From: Nostoc sp. KVJ3
Lineage (GTDB): Bacteria > Cyanobacteriota > Cyanobacteriia > Cyanobacteriales > Nostocaceae
Reading direction: 5' to 3'
NCBI RefSeq assembly: GCF_026127265.1
Contig: NZ_WWFG01000005.1
Location: forward strand, 248,001-312,000
Length of the DNA stretch: 64,000 bases
In this document: piece after piece, positions 36,757 through 45,530 of the stretch
Position numbering within the stretch: position 1 is the first letter of the stretch
How the letters are laid out: each line of letters opens with the position of its first letter
Notes under the pieces: generated by a model
What the model saw: only the letters and a program-made list of their open reading frames with translations
The model's database searches: none
Told to the model about the DNA's origin: nothing
Translations under genes and position numbers: made by a program

Positions 36757-37319
36757 ATGTCTACGGTAATTACCCAATCCCTGACTCTGGAGGAGTTTCT
36801 CAAGCTACCAGAAACAAAGCCTGCAAGCATTTACATTAATGGTGAGATTATTCAAAAACCAATGCCAAAAGGGAAGCATAGCCGATTACAGTTAAGGCTA
36901 TGCAATAGTATCAACGATGTTGCCGAAAGCCTTCATGTTGCTTATGCCTTTCCAGAACTGCGCTGTAGTTTTGGTATCCGTTCAATAGTACCTGATGTAG
37001 CGGTTTTCAACTGGTCACGTATTCCCTTTGCTGCTGATGGGAGGCACCCAACGATTTTCTACTTTCTCCAGACTGGACAATTGAAATTCTTTCTCCCGAA
37101 CAAAGTTCAAATCGAGTTACAGGCAATATTCTCTATTGCTTAGATCATGGTTGCCAATTAGGTTGGTTGATAGACCCAGAAGATCGTTCTATTTTGGTTT
37201 TCCGTCCAAATCAACAACCAGAACTTTTGCAGGGTGATGAGCGTTTGCCAGTATTAGCCGGGATCAACTTGGAGTTAACTGTAGCTCAGGTGTTTGGTTG
37301 GCTAAAAATGAGCAGTTAG
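36757..37319 (+). pseudogene. Uma2-family (DUF820) endonuclease, frameshifted
   Basis: The first frame encodes a Uma2-like start (TQSLTLEEFLKLPETKPASI, INGEIIQKPMPKGKHS and PDVAVFNW). Around 37045-37060 homology jumps to another frame, which continues DWTIEILSPEQSSNRV, GWLIDPEDRSILVF and ends at the TAG of 37317-37319. The two parts together make a normal Uma2 protein of about 187 residues, so a single frameshift broke it. Uma2 proteins are PD-(D/E)XK nuclease-like and very abundant in cyanobacteria. Likely decayed. Confidence 0.8.
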
Positions 37320-37633
37320 AGAAACAGTTAAAACAAGTTCTCCACAAACTTTTGATAACGTAAAAACAGGAGTTTCAGCCATCGTGAATCAGGAGTATTC
37401 ACCATTAGTTTAAGAGCGTAGATGCTTATAAGGCTTGTCGCCAAACATCGCTTGCTTCTGAGCTAGGGGTATCGCCTTAAATGCTAACTAATAGGTTGTT
37501 TTGCTCCCTCTCTGTATTTACCTGAAATGTCCGCTTGTCTTGACTTCTAAAAACTTTTTGGTTGGCGTAGAAGTAGCAACCAACAAAACAGTAAAATTTC
37601 TGCTGTTGGCTGATAAATTAGTTAAAGCTATTG
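37320..37633. other. Intergenic region, nothing recognised
   Basis: About 310 bases between the Uma2 pseudogene and the convergent Gp157-like gene. I see no gene, repeat or clear terminator here. Confidence 0.4.
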
Positions 37634-38212
37634 CTAAGTTAAAAGCGAGTCTTTGAAGTCATGAATTGCTGTTGCTGTCAAAGCATAGATAACTCGGCGC
37701 TTACGTATGATGTGAGTGCCATCTACAGGAATACCTTTCTTCCAAGCAGCAATAATAGCTTTCTTGTCTGCTGAATAAACAGTCTTTTGTCTGCGGTATT
37801 TTGGAGACAATTGTTCTGCATCTATCAGCACCTCACAACTTGGCGGATTTTCTTGAATTGTGATGCGAAGTGAATTACCAATCATTTGCTCAGGTAGAAT
37901 TCCTGCGGCGGTTTGTTCTAAAATAGTTTCATCTAATTTTTGTCGCCAGCGTTCTAGTCTTAATAGTGCTGATTGATGTACAGCTTTTAGATGTTCTAGT
38001 CGTTGCTTAATAGCCGCTATTTCAGCATCCAGTTGCAATGCTAATTCTGCTTGGGTATCAACAACTTCTTCCTGAACTTCCTGAGTTTCCCAAATAGCGG
38101 TGATGATAGCAGCTTCTTCTTCAGGAGTCTGGCAATTAGTTAGCTGTTCCCAGAGATGAGCAGCAGTTTGGGAAAGTCCTGCTAAGGATTGTTGAGCGAG
38201 TGCTAAATTCAT
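37634..38212 (-). CDS. Siphovirus Gp157-like protein
   Basis: A 192-residue protein from ATG 38212. The N-terminal part is helical and likely coiled coil. The C-terminal part (NSLRITIQENPPSCEVLIDA, then LSPKYRRQKTVYSADKKAII and a GTHI-type end) matches the Siphovirus Gp157 family. Some members of that family are reported to give phage resistance in streptococci. A GTG at 38221 is an alternative start. The preceding small gene stops two bases upstream of this ATG, so the two are translationally linked. Presence on a plasmid suggests phage-derived or single-strand-binding related function; not proven. Confidence 0.75.
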   Translation of the reverse strand: MNLALAQQSLAGLSQTAAHLWEQLTNCQTPEEEAAIITAIWETQEVQEEVVDTQAELALQLDAEIAAIKQRLEHLKAVHQSALLRLERWRQKLDETILEQTAAGILPEQMIGNSLRITIQENPPSCEVLIDAEQLSPKYRRQKTVYSADKKAIIAAWKKGIPVDGTHIIRKRRVIYALTATAIHDFKDSLLT

Positions 38213-38214
38213 GA

Positions 38215-38406
38215 CTACCACTCCTCACAAACTTGGTAATATTCATATTCAGCTTCAATCTGTTCTAATATAGCTATAGTGCCTGAATCTAAATTAGTAT
38301 TGAAAGATAAATTGGAAGCATTTTCTTGTGTAGGCTGAAAATTTAAAATCGGAGGAGCAACAAATTTAGGTTTAAGTTTTGTTAAAATAGCTGTTAATTG
38401 TTGCAT
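38215..38406 (-). CDS. Small hypothetical protein, 63 aa
   Basis: A 63-residue acidic protein (MQQLTAILTKLKPKFVAPP...), with a glutamate/tyrosine-rich C-terminus. It is not recognised. Its stop lies immediately before the Gp157-like start, which argues that it is a real gene in the same transcript. Confidence 0.5.
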   Translation of the reverse strand: MQQLTAILTKLKPKFVAPPILNFQPTQENASNLSFNTNLDSGTIAILEQIEAEYEYYQVCEEW

Positions 38407-38546
38407 TGTTTTGGTTGTGTAACGCCATCAATTTTGGCGCGATAGCGCACCTATCTGTGTTGGTATTCTCCCAGATTTTTAGAAATTAACTTAATTTCAT
38501 TTTTTCGTTCTTTTGTTAATGTCAAGCGTTAAAACTACAAATAGAT

Positions 38547-38798
38547 ATGAAGCTCATCAAAAAATCGGAAAAGCTACTCCAAGAAACAAAAATCATCGAG
38601 GAAACACAAGAACAGAATTTTCAAATTGACATTATTAATATGCAAGAACCAATGCTTGAAGAACAGCCACAAATAGGTGTAAGTAATAAGGAAGCTAACT
38701 ATATTCCAGCGCGTGATAATCCTATAGTCCTTTCTGTTGGTAAGACGGGATGGCAAGTTTCTGATATTTGGAAGGATATTAGATTAGATAAATTCTAG
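38547..38798 (+). CDS. Small hypothetical protein, 83 aa
   Basis: An 83-residue protein with a basic N-terminus (MKLIKKSEKLLQETK), an acidic middle and a compact end (VLSVGKTGWQVSDIWKDIR). No family recognised. It is co-directional with the nuclease-like gene 55 bases downstream and may be its partner. Evidence is only the intact frame and plausible start. Confidence 0.4.
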   Translation: MKLIKKSEKLLQETKIIEETQEQNFQIDIINMQEPMLEEQPQIGVSNKEANYIPARDNPIVLSVGKTGWQVSDIWKDIRLDKF

Positions 38799-38853
38799 TT
38801 ATTGTCTTGATGTTGTTCTTCTTGATTGCTAAAAGTTTAACAAACGTGTGGTT

Positions 38854-39477
38854 ATGTTTACTGGGTACTATCCAATTATTCTTTATCCACCACTAGTGAG
38901 ACGTTTATACACTAAAGATTCTACAAGTCAGGAGCATTTGAAAGCTTCGTTTCAAGGATGCGTTCAATTACCAAATGGAAATGGTACGGCCAAACAAGGT
39001 GTCAGTGAAAAGCAATTTTTTCGCCATTTACTGTGTGCTTTTCTAGAGAATCTTATCTGTCAAGCGGTGGAATTTGAAATTCCTGGTTCGTCTCGACGTT
39101 ACTCGGCTGATTTTATCCTTTACCATCGGTTTTCTGGATTAGCTCTCGATATTGAGATTGATGAACCTTATGCTGGAGATACAGGTAAACCTCACCACTG
39201 CATTGATGTTGATGACGATAAAATCCGTAACCGTTTTTTCTTGGAGCGCAATTGGGGTGTAGTGAGATTTGCAGAAGTTCAGGTGGTGCGTCATCCTTGG
39301 AGTTGTTGTAAGGCGATCGCTCAAATCATCGCTCGGTTGACTGGAGATGATAGTGTATTCATATTATTGCAAAGATTGGCTGATGTTCCTTTACAAAAAC
39401 AGTGGACAAAGCGTGAGGCTAGGCTGATGGCTAAGAACAATTATCGTCAGTCTTATTTACCAAAAATGGGAAAATAA
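38854..39477 (+). CDS. PD-(D/E)XK nuclease-like protein
   Basis: A 207-residue protein from ATG 38854 (GTG 38848 is possible). The middle region reads RRYSADFILYHRFSGLALDI followed by EIDEPY and then DDKIRNRFFLERNWGVVRFA. A D...(E)xD arrangement followed by a helix and a Vsr/DUF559-like strand (GVVRFAE) suggests a restriction-endonuclease fold. The C-terminus is basic. Such stand-alone nuclease-like genes are frequent in mobile DNA. Substrate and partners are unknown. Confidence 0.55.
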   Translation: MFTGYYPIILYPPLVRRLYTKDSTSQEHLKASFQGCVQLPNGNGTAKQGVSEKQFFRHLLCAFLENLICQAVEFEIPGSSRRYSADFILYHRFSGLALDIEIDEPYAGDTGKPHHCIDVDDDKIRNRFFLERNWGVVRFAEVQVVRHPWSCCKAIAQIIARLTGDDSVFILLQRLADVPLQKQWTKREARLMAKNNYRQSYLPKMGK

Positions 39478-39526
39478 AACTAGAGATAGTACCTTTAATA
39501 GTCATATAGTCTCCCCAGAATAGGGC

Positions 39527-39600
39527 TACCGTGTACACACAAGTATTTTAGAGTTGTCCCACACCGTTTTAATCCTGTACAAAGATATGTGTACACGGTA
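39527..39600. promoter_or_regulatory. Long inverted repeat beside primase gene
   Basis: TACCGTGTACACA at 39527-39539 is repeated perfectly in inverse at 39588-39600, 48 bases apart. Each arm contains the palindrome GTGTACAC. It lies just after the primase stop codon, between converging genes, so it is not an ordinary promoter operator. It could be a replication or partition protein site. Confidence 0.55.
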
Positions 39601-39627
39601 GATTATGGGTAAAGAATTGGAAGGGTA

Positions 39628-40983
39628 TTACATCGATTTTGTCAACCTCGCGTTAACTAATCTTTTTGGTTTTCTTACGCATTGCTTTTTTGATTTGCGT
39701 TGTGACTTCCACTTACGAATGCTCATAGCGATAGAGCCAAAATCCCGACTGGCAAAGGCTGTTGTTTTATTCGCACTGTGCCAAATTGTATCCGCCTCAG
39801 TTGGTTCAAGTGGAGGTGTACAGCGATCGCAATATCGGTCAAATAGTTGGCGTGGTTCGGGATGATAAGCGATTAGGTTTCTAGTGAGTAAATTAGATGT
39901 ACCCAGTAGGTTACGAGCTAATTTATAGCCAGAATTGTTTCTGTTTCCCTGAGATTCGCCATAAGTTAGTAAAGTGCGATCGCTCAAAGTTAAACAGATA
40001 GACAAAGGAACAGACACTCCGCTAGCGCGTAGTTGTTTAAGAGATGAGCGATTATCTCTGGTTGTAGCCTGTGTTACTGTTCCTCGTCGGCAATGCAAGG
40101 TTGAGCGAGGGACAGTCACAGAAGGTTGCAGTAACGCTGCTTGTGGGTCGAGAACTTCTCCATTTTTCGCTCTTGTGAGAAGTTGCACCCACTTGCGCCA
40201 GCGTTGCTCAGAAAGTTCGTAGGGAAATAAGGCTGTAGAATCAAATGCGGTTTCTAGCTCTTCCACATTATACTGACAGTTTGACCAATACTGTAGGGTA
40301 ATGGGGATGGTTGCACTCAATATTCCATCCACCACCCGTCTGCGAACCATACCTGGCAGTCTCATGGAACGAGCTAAGTTGCAAATGGCTGGATCTGCGT
40401 TTTGGATAATCGTCAGTTGCCGATTGAGATACAGCCATTCAGCAGGATTCAAGAAATGACTGCATTTAAAGTAAACGTGCAGGGATTTCCCACCTGTGTA
40501 AACTACGGCGGCAGGTTCCAAGTTGATTTCATCCTTTAGCCAGTGTACAGCTTGTCGCTGCTCACTCAATGCCAAATCATCAATTTCGTAGAACAAACAT
40601 TGGCATTGACTAACGTGGTGATTGCTGATGCCCTTGTCTGGTTGGTTGGGGTAAAAGCTGACTGTAGCACCAAGATATGACATTTTAAATGCCAATGCCC
40701 AACCATCAGCATAGCGTTTAGGTGTCAGTCGCCAGCAGGTGTTGCCTTGTTTGTCTCGACCTCCGTAAGTACAGCAGTAGAGTTGAAATCCTTGCTGGGT
40801 GATTTTACCGCAGAGAATGTAGTGGGAGTAGACAAATTGACCATTGCGACAGTAGTTATTCCAGTTTTTAGGTATCATTTCTGTGGGCAAGTCCCAAGAA
40901 ATCCTGAGCCAAATTTTGGTTCCGGTGGTAAAGCCTATTTGTCTAAGAAATTTAATGGTTGTTTGTCTGGGATTTAAGGTCAT
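39628..40983 (-). CDS. AEP-type DNA primase / replication protein
   Basis: A 451-residue protein with archaeo-eukaryotic primase motifs: the first metal-binding pair E133/D135-D136 (CLFYEIDDLALS), the nucleotide-binding TGGKSLHVYF at 163-172, and a later DPAICNLARSMRLPG. This matches plasmid primases that start replication or complete it after transfer. The N-terminal 110 residues are beta-rich and the C-terminal 25 are very basic, likely DNA-binding. No helicase domain is fused; the helicase at 2791-4263 could supply that. It is the best candidate replication protein in the window. Confidence 0.75.
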   Translation of the reverse strand: MTLNPRQTTIKFLRQIGFTTGTKIWLRISWDLPTEMIPKNWNNYCRNGQFVYSHYILCGKITQQGFQLYCCTYGGRDKQGNTCWRLTPKRYADGWALAFKMSYLGATVSFYPNQPDKGISNHHVSQCQCLFYEIDDLALSEQRQAVHWLKDEINLEPAAVVYTGGKSLHVYFKCSHFLNPAEWLYLNRQLTIIQNADPAICNLARSMRLPGMVRRRVVDGILSATIPITLQYWSNCQYNVEELETAFDSTALFPYELSEQRWRKWVQLLTRAKNGEVLDPQAALLQPSVTVPRSTLHCRRGTVTQATTRDNRSSLKQLRASGVSVPLSICLTLSDRTLLTYGESQGNRNNSGYKLARNLLGTSNLLTRNLIAYHPEPRQLFDRYCDRCTPPLEPTEADTIWHSANKTTAFASRDFGSIAMSIRKWKSQRKSKKQCVRKPKRLVNARLTKSM

Positions 40984-41115
40984 GGCGGTTACGCCTAGAG
41001 AATTTATCCCTCTCTAAGTGGCGTTAGCTGCGCTAGAACCAGCTTCTTCACATATAAATTTTTGCCTGAAACCTTTAATTAGCTTGGCTCACTCAGGAAA
41101 AAATGATAACTGATA

Positions 41116-42621
41116 TCAAAGTTCCCAATTTTGAAGCTCTGGGATTCGGCTTTGGTTGGGTTGCAAGTGATTGTTAGTTAGCATCCCATTCCAACCAGCT
41201 TCACCGGGAGAAACTTGTTTGGCTTGAGGTAGTTCAGCCAGTATCTCAGCTATCAAGTCCTCAACTTGATCATGATCTTTAAAAGCGATGACTACTGCAT
41301 CGATCGCTCGCAAAAGTTCTAAAGGTAATTGCTCGCTATCATCTACACTCCAACATAGTGTAGGTTTGCGCTTTTCTTTGTCAACAGTTGATTCTAAGGC
41401 AATGACAGAGAGAACTTCAATCGGGTCACTTAGTAGCACTGCTCTTTCTACTGTGGCATCTGTAGCAATCCAAAAACTACCATTTTTCCTCGCTTCAGAG
41501 TTCAGGGGAATAGCGGTGAAGTCACCTGTTGGTTCTAGCTGCTTGGCAAGAGTTGGAAGATCATCGAGCGTGCGTTCCACAAATATTGCTTGACCTGTTT
41601 GAGTTGCATAGAGCCAACCCTTTTCATACAATTCTGTGAGCAGAGAATTGGGTAAATTGTACTGCTGGCTTAAGTTTAGGCGTATTTGTTCCCAGTTTGT
41701 TGGTTCTGGTATAGGCAAGGAGTTTGTTTGAGTAACTGCTGGCGTGGTATTTTCGACACCTTGCTCCATGAGTTTCTTTCTGCGTTTGTCATCCTGTTTT
41801 GGAGGTACTACTGGTGTAGGATTTTCAACAGTTTGCTCCATGAGTTTCTGGATGCGTTTGTCATCCCGCTTGGAATTGTAGTTTACCCCTCGATGCTTTT
41901 GTAAACCAGGAAAGGTATATGCTTTACCAAGATGCGTACCACTAAAAGCCACACCATCAAGTTGGTAACTAATACCTTTGACAATGCCTGTGCGAGTATA
42001 AACAACGCGGACATTAATACCTTGTTGTTGCTCTCGCTCTATTAACTCTGGCATAGTGGGATGGTCGTGGGTTGCTTGGTCGAGCGATCGCTGAAGTTTG
42101 ACCCTAACGCTTTCCTCTCCAGTTCTGGTAAGTTGCCTACGTTCGCCAGTAGTTGGACTGTGCTTATCTTTTTCCCAACTTGGTTGCACCGATTGTAAAT
42201 TGTATTCCTGCTCCAACTTGCGAATTACCGTTTCACTTCTGCGATCGTCCCAGCTATCAGAAACTGTAGTGCCATCTAATTGAATGCGACTGGCAGCAAT
42301 ATGTATGTGTTCATGAGTCCGATCAATATGCCGCACTACGACATATTGGTTCATATCAAAACCCATTGCTTGCAGATACTTCTGGGCGATTTCATCCCAA
42401 GTATCATCATCTAAACTCTCCTTATGGGCCAAACTGAGAGAAGCGTGATAAACAGTCCTGCTCACCTTCGGGTTTAATCTTCGAGATATACCAAATTCAG
42501 CTGCTAGTTCGCGTGGGTTTGTTCCTTCCATATTCCCACCGATTTGTCTTGCCCCATCTTTGCCAAAGAGGTAGTTTAGCAGTCCTCGAAAACTTTTACC
42601 TTTGATGTGCTTGCCAATCAT
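41116..42621 (-). CDS. Relaxase / mobilisation nuclease (VirD2-MobA type)
   Basis: A 501-residue relaxase. The N-terminal domain carries the three-histidine motif HEHIHIAASR (H103, H105, H107) that binds metal, and an early tyrosine Y17 (LNYLFG) is a candidate nicking residue. It would cut oriT and lead the strand into the recipient. A tandem repeat (DDKR-(I/R)-(Q/K)KLMEQ-VENPTP) links it to a C-terminal region of about 180 residues with a Toprim-like flavour. The start overlaps the MobC stop as ATGA. Full length and apparently intact. Confidence 0.88.
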   Translation of the reverse strand: MIGKHIKGKSFRGLLNYLFGKDGARQIGGNMEGTNPRELAAEFGISRRLNPKVSRTVYHASLSLAHKESLDDDTWDEIAQKYLQAMGFDMNQYVVVRHIDRTHEHIHIAASRIQLDGTTVSDSWDDRRSETVIRKLEQEYNLQSVQPSWEKDKHSPTTGERRQLTRTGEESVRVKLQRSLDQATHDHPTMPELIEREQQQGINVRVVYTRTGIVKGISYQLDGVAFSGTHLGKAYTFPGLQKHRGVNYNSKRDDKRIQKLMEQTVENPTPVVPPKQDDKRRKKLMEQGVENTTPAVTQTNSLPIPEPTNWEQIRLNLSQQYNLPNSLLTELYEKGWLYATQTGQAIFVERTLDDLPTLAKQLEPTGDFTAIPLNSEARKNGSFWIATDATVERAVLLSDPIEVLSVIALESTVDKEKRKPTLCWSVDDSEQLPLELLRAIDAVVIAFKDHDQVEDLIAEILAELPQAKQVSPGEAGWNGMLTNNHLQPNQSRIPELQNWEL

Positions 42622-43025
42622 GCTTCATCTTGTAAATCAGTGATTAAATCAATTTCAGCAATCTCTCGCCGCACTTGTTTTACCAAATCTTTTACCTGTG
42701 ACAACAATGCTCTATCTACGACCACAGGTTCTCCCATGAGTACTGAAGTATTGATTGCTTTAGCTATTTGATTGAGGTTGTTACCTATTTTCCCCAACTC
42801 CCAGTAAGTTTGGCCTGCTACTTTGGTGACACGCCTGGGCAATCTATTTTTCAGAGTCTTGGCACGAAACAACTCACTCATAGTGAGATTATTTTCATCT
42901 GCCATTAGCTGTGCTTTCTCGTATTCTGCCAAAGTCAGTCTAATGTCTATCCTGTGTGAGCGTTTCTGTCGCATTATTGATGCATTAGTCATTAGCTGTT
43001 TTAAGTTTGACGACTGCACTATCAT
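42618..43025 (-). CDS. MobC-type relaxosome accessory protein
   Basis: A 135-residue protein with an N-terminal ribbon-helix-helix-like part (HRIDIRLTLAEYEKAQLMAD) and the MobC signature (TYWELGKIGNNLNQIAKAIN). MobC binds oriT and helps open the strands for the relaxase. Internal ATGs at 42992 and 42974 are alternative starts and fit the family length better. Coupled to the relaxase by a four-base overlap. oriT should lie in the upstream gap. Confidence 0.85.
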   Translation of the reverse strand: MIVQSSNLKQLMTNASIMRQKRSHRIDIRLTLAEYEKAQLMADENNLTMSELFRAKTLKNRLPRRVTKVAGQTYWELGKIGNNLNQIAKAINTSVLMGEPVVVDRALLSQVKDLVKQVRREIAEIDLITDLQDEA

Positions 43026-43427
43026 TTGTCATTGACCAAGCGGTTACTTACGATTCTGGTTCGATACCAAGATGCGATGCGAGATAATGAAATGCGCTGC
43101 AATAGCTTTGGTTGAGTACTAAGGAAGTCAAGATAGCGATCGCCTACGGCGGAGCATAGCCCATCGCGCAATTAAAAAGCTAATCCGCCCAAACCTTGCA
43201 GAAATTTTCTAGGCTGAACTCCCAGAGAGAATTTTCGTATCATCTTCCCCTCTGTCACGGTGGTTGACCTACTTAGGTAGGGGAACCGTGAAAGGAGGGC
43301 AAGTTTGTTGCCGCACCTGGGGGGTGCGTTTTTTCTCCCCAGAAAAAATGTCCGGACAGCAACATAGCTTGCTACTCACCAAAGGTTTTTTTGGGCTACT
43401 CGAATCAACTGTTAGATGAATATGTGA
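43026..43427. other. MobC-ParM intergenic region, candidate oriT side
   Basis: About 400 bases without a gene, upstream of MobC. It contains a dispersed palindrome (43138-43172, GCGATCGCCTACGGCGG...) and an interrupted hairpin at 43256-43290 (outer arms CACGGT/ACCGTG, inner CCTAC/GTAGG). Position and structure make it the best place to look for oriT, but I cannot point to a nick site. Confidence 0.4.
43312..43334 (+). terminator. Rho-independent terminator ahead of ParM1
   Basis: CGCACC and GGTGCG (43312-43317, 43323-43328) form a GC-rich stem directly followed by a run of six T. It points toward the parM1 operon although no gene ends just before it. It may end a small untranslated RNA or act as a leader attenuator. 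Confidence 0.65.
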
Positions 43428-43606
43428 TGGATCTCTAATGGATTTGTATTGGATCTTTCATCGCATAATTTTTGTCAATAGCCAAGTATTGTTGCAAATA
43501 AAAATTATACATAGAATACGTATCTCAGACAAATGGATCTCTATTGGATCAACATTGTCACTGTAAGGGATCTGCAATGGCTCGTTCGTGGATCTGGCAT
43601 GGATCT
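43428..43606. repeat. 11-bp iterons upstream of ParM1 (parC-like site)
   Basis: TGGATCT-type units begin at 43428, 43439 and 43450, then 43534 and 43545, then 43567 (GGGATCT), 43578 (TGGCTCG), 43589 and 43600. Spacing within each group is exactly 11 bases. Plasmid R1 parC, the site bound by ParR, is likewise made of 11-bp direct repeats in groups around the par promoter. Placement just before ParM and ParR genes supports a centromere role. Confidence 0.8.
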
Positions 43607-43791
43607 GTAATGACGCACTTTTCTAAATTGAATTTTTTAGCATAAAAGTAACGACTTAATTAATAGCAGCGAAAAAAAATAACCAATTGGCTAAAATTTG
43701 GCTCCAACAAATGGTCAGTAGAGTGATGTTCACAGCCAATATTTGCATTTAAGTTAAAAGCAGCTTTTATGGATAATCACAACCACAGTCA

Positions 43792-44940
43792 ATGTCAAAT
43801 CTGATAGTCAGTTTTGACCCTGGTGCTTCCTTGACCAAGATTGTTTACGAACTAGCAACTGAAGGCAAACCATGTTTGATGACAATGGAACCAGAAATGC
43901 TGAAATTGCCTCAAAGTTCGATTGACGCTTATATGTCGAGTCGCAAGGGTCTTGAATCTCCTAAACCAGCAGATGAAGCCTGGGTGTCAAGTCCGACAGA
44001 TAGTGATACACAATGTACAGTAGTTGGATTCCTCGCACGGCAGTTTTCAGCATCTGCCAGACTCGATAAGCTCAAGTACGAAACCTCAATTCACAAAGCC
44101 TTGGCGGTTATTGGTGCGATCGCTCAACACAACAAATTGCCTAACAGGTTTTCACTATCACTTACCTCACTACTACCCTATGGTGAATATCAAAATCGCC
44201 AAGCATTTGAGCAACAGTTGCAGGCTGCACTCAAAGATTTTAGGTTTCGGGGTCAAAGGTTGCGAGTGAAATTGGAGCGATTCGAGTGCTTACCCGAAGG
44301 TGCGGGATTAGCAATGATTCGCCAACGCCAGAATGGTAAAGAATGGTTTAACGCTCAAACCATCGCAGTGCTAATGTTCGGGCATCGCAATACCAGCCTT
44401 CTATTATTTGAACGGGGTAAGATGACGGCGGGTTACACCAATGGACTGGGCTTTCACCAAATGGTAAAGCGAGTAATTGAGCGCACATCTGGACAGGATG
44501 CCACTGCTTTGACCTCTGCCATCTATGCAGCCGGTTCAGATATCACGACTGATAACCAAGCAATTCGCACTCTGGTCAAAAGCAGAGAACCTAAAAATCT
44601 TGATTATGAATTGCAGATGATTGTTAATGCCATTGCTACTGCTAAAGCTGAGTATTGGTCTAGGCTTTACGATTGGCTGGAATCAACTTTACCTGCGGTG
44701 AACGAGGTGATTTTGAGTGGTGGCGCAGCATTGTACTTAGAGCAAGAGTTACAAGAGTGCTTTCAAGAAATTTCAACTTATTGGGGTGCTGACTTACAGC
44801 AACAGGTACAAGAAGTATTCAAGGATAAAAGTAATGATTATTACCGTACTTTCCGAGAGCAGGAAGCTTTGTCGTTTAGGTTGATTGATGCGTTTGGTTT
44901 GTTTATGCGGTTTAGAGCGCAAATTGAGAAGGTGGCATAA
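43792..44940 (+). CDS. ParM-like actin ATPase 1
   Basis: A 382-residue actin-fold protein. The phosphate-1 loop reads VSFDPGASLTKIVYE at the N-terminus, and a C-terminal VILSGGAALYLEQEL is the adenosine-binding motif. ParM filaments push plasmid copies apart when capped by ParR bound to parC. The 11-bp iterons upstream and the ParR-like gene three bases after the stop complete such a system. It is most like the third ParM in this window (59240-60475), including SQ/AR-LKELKYE-type segments. It could also serve as the StbA-like protein D of the PRTRC cassette. Confidence 0.8.
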   Translation: MSNLIVSFDPGASLTKIVYELATEGKPCLMTMEPEMLKLPQSSIDAYMSSRKGLESPKPADEAWVSSPTDSDTQCTVVGFLARQFSASARLDKLKYETSIHKALAVIGAIAQHNKLPNRFSLSLTSLLPYGEYQNRQAFEQQLQAALKDFRFRGQRLRVKLERFECLPEGAGLAMIRQRQNGKEWFNAQTIAVLMFGHRNTSLLLFERGKMTAGYTNGLGFHQMVKRVIERTSGQDATALTSAIYAAGSDITTDNQAIRTLVKSREPKNLDYELQMIVNAIATAKAEYWSRLYDWLESTLPAVNEVILSGGAALYLEQELQECFQEISTYWGADLQQQVQEVFKDKSNDYYRTFREQEALSFRLIDAFGLFMRFRAQIEKVA

Positions 44941-44942
44941 CT

Positions 44943-45485
44943 ATGACTAATAATAAATTACGTAAAAATCATGACACTAATAGACAGCGCAAAATTTTTA
45001 GATTTTCTTACCATCCTTACTCAAATACAGTAGACGGCCAGTTAATCACATATTTGCAACAGGGAGATGAAGCACGTTCTAGCAAAGAGATGGTATTGCA
45101 GGCATTACGAATGTGCTGGTTGCCTTTAGCATACAAAACACAAGCAGATGCAGGTGTAGATATTAGCGATCAAGAACTGCGTCGGGTAGGGTTAATTTGT
45201 TGTCATGCCCTGGAACAACATCTGGCATATTTGCGAATGGAACTAGGATTACCACATAAATCAAGTAATGTTTTGCCTATGCCTATAAGCACTATGACTA
45301 ATCCTCAAACACTTGCTACTCTGTTCGGTCTAGATGCAGGTAATTCCAGTCACAGTAATCCTGATGATAGTAATAACAATAACAATAGTAGCAGCAAGTC
45401 GAAACACAAAATAGATTCTGATTCCTTCATTACTGGTGAGGGGTCTTTCTATGATGATACAGACGATATGTTTGAGAATATTTAA
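44943..45485 (+). CDS. ParR-like partition adaptor 1
   Basis: A 180-residue protein, basic at the N-terminus. A ribbon-helix-helix-like region (GQLITYLQQGDEARSSKEMV ... ALRMCWLPLAY, about 38-65) would bind the iterons, a helical region follows, and an asparagine/serine-rich linker leads to an acidic tail (YDDTDDMFENI) that could contact ParM. The gene follows ParM1 after two bases. The broken gene at 61442-62017 has the same plan (ALRAYYLPFAL, acidic tail), strengthening the assignment. Confidence 0.7.
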   Translation: MTNNKLRKNHDTNRQRKIFRFSYHPYSNTVDGQLITYLQQGDEARSSKEMVLQALRMCWLPLAYKTQADAGVDISDQELRRVGLICCHALEQHLAYLRMELGLPHKSSNVLPMPISTMTNPQTLATLFGLDAGNSSHSNPDDSNNNNNSSSKSKHKIDSDSFITGEGSFYDDTDDMFENI

Positions 45486-45530
45486 GTATTTATTAATGCA
45501 CATTTAGTCAAATCACAAAGGAGATTTAAA

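Noticed and set aside
39605..39865. 86-codon plus-strand frame
   Set aside because: It is antisense to the C-terminal part of the primase gene, whose motifs establish the other strand as coding.
43428..43606. CRISPR array
   Set aside because: The repeats are 7-11 bases with exact 11-base period and no spacers of constant length; they fit iterons instead.
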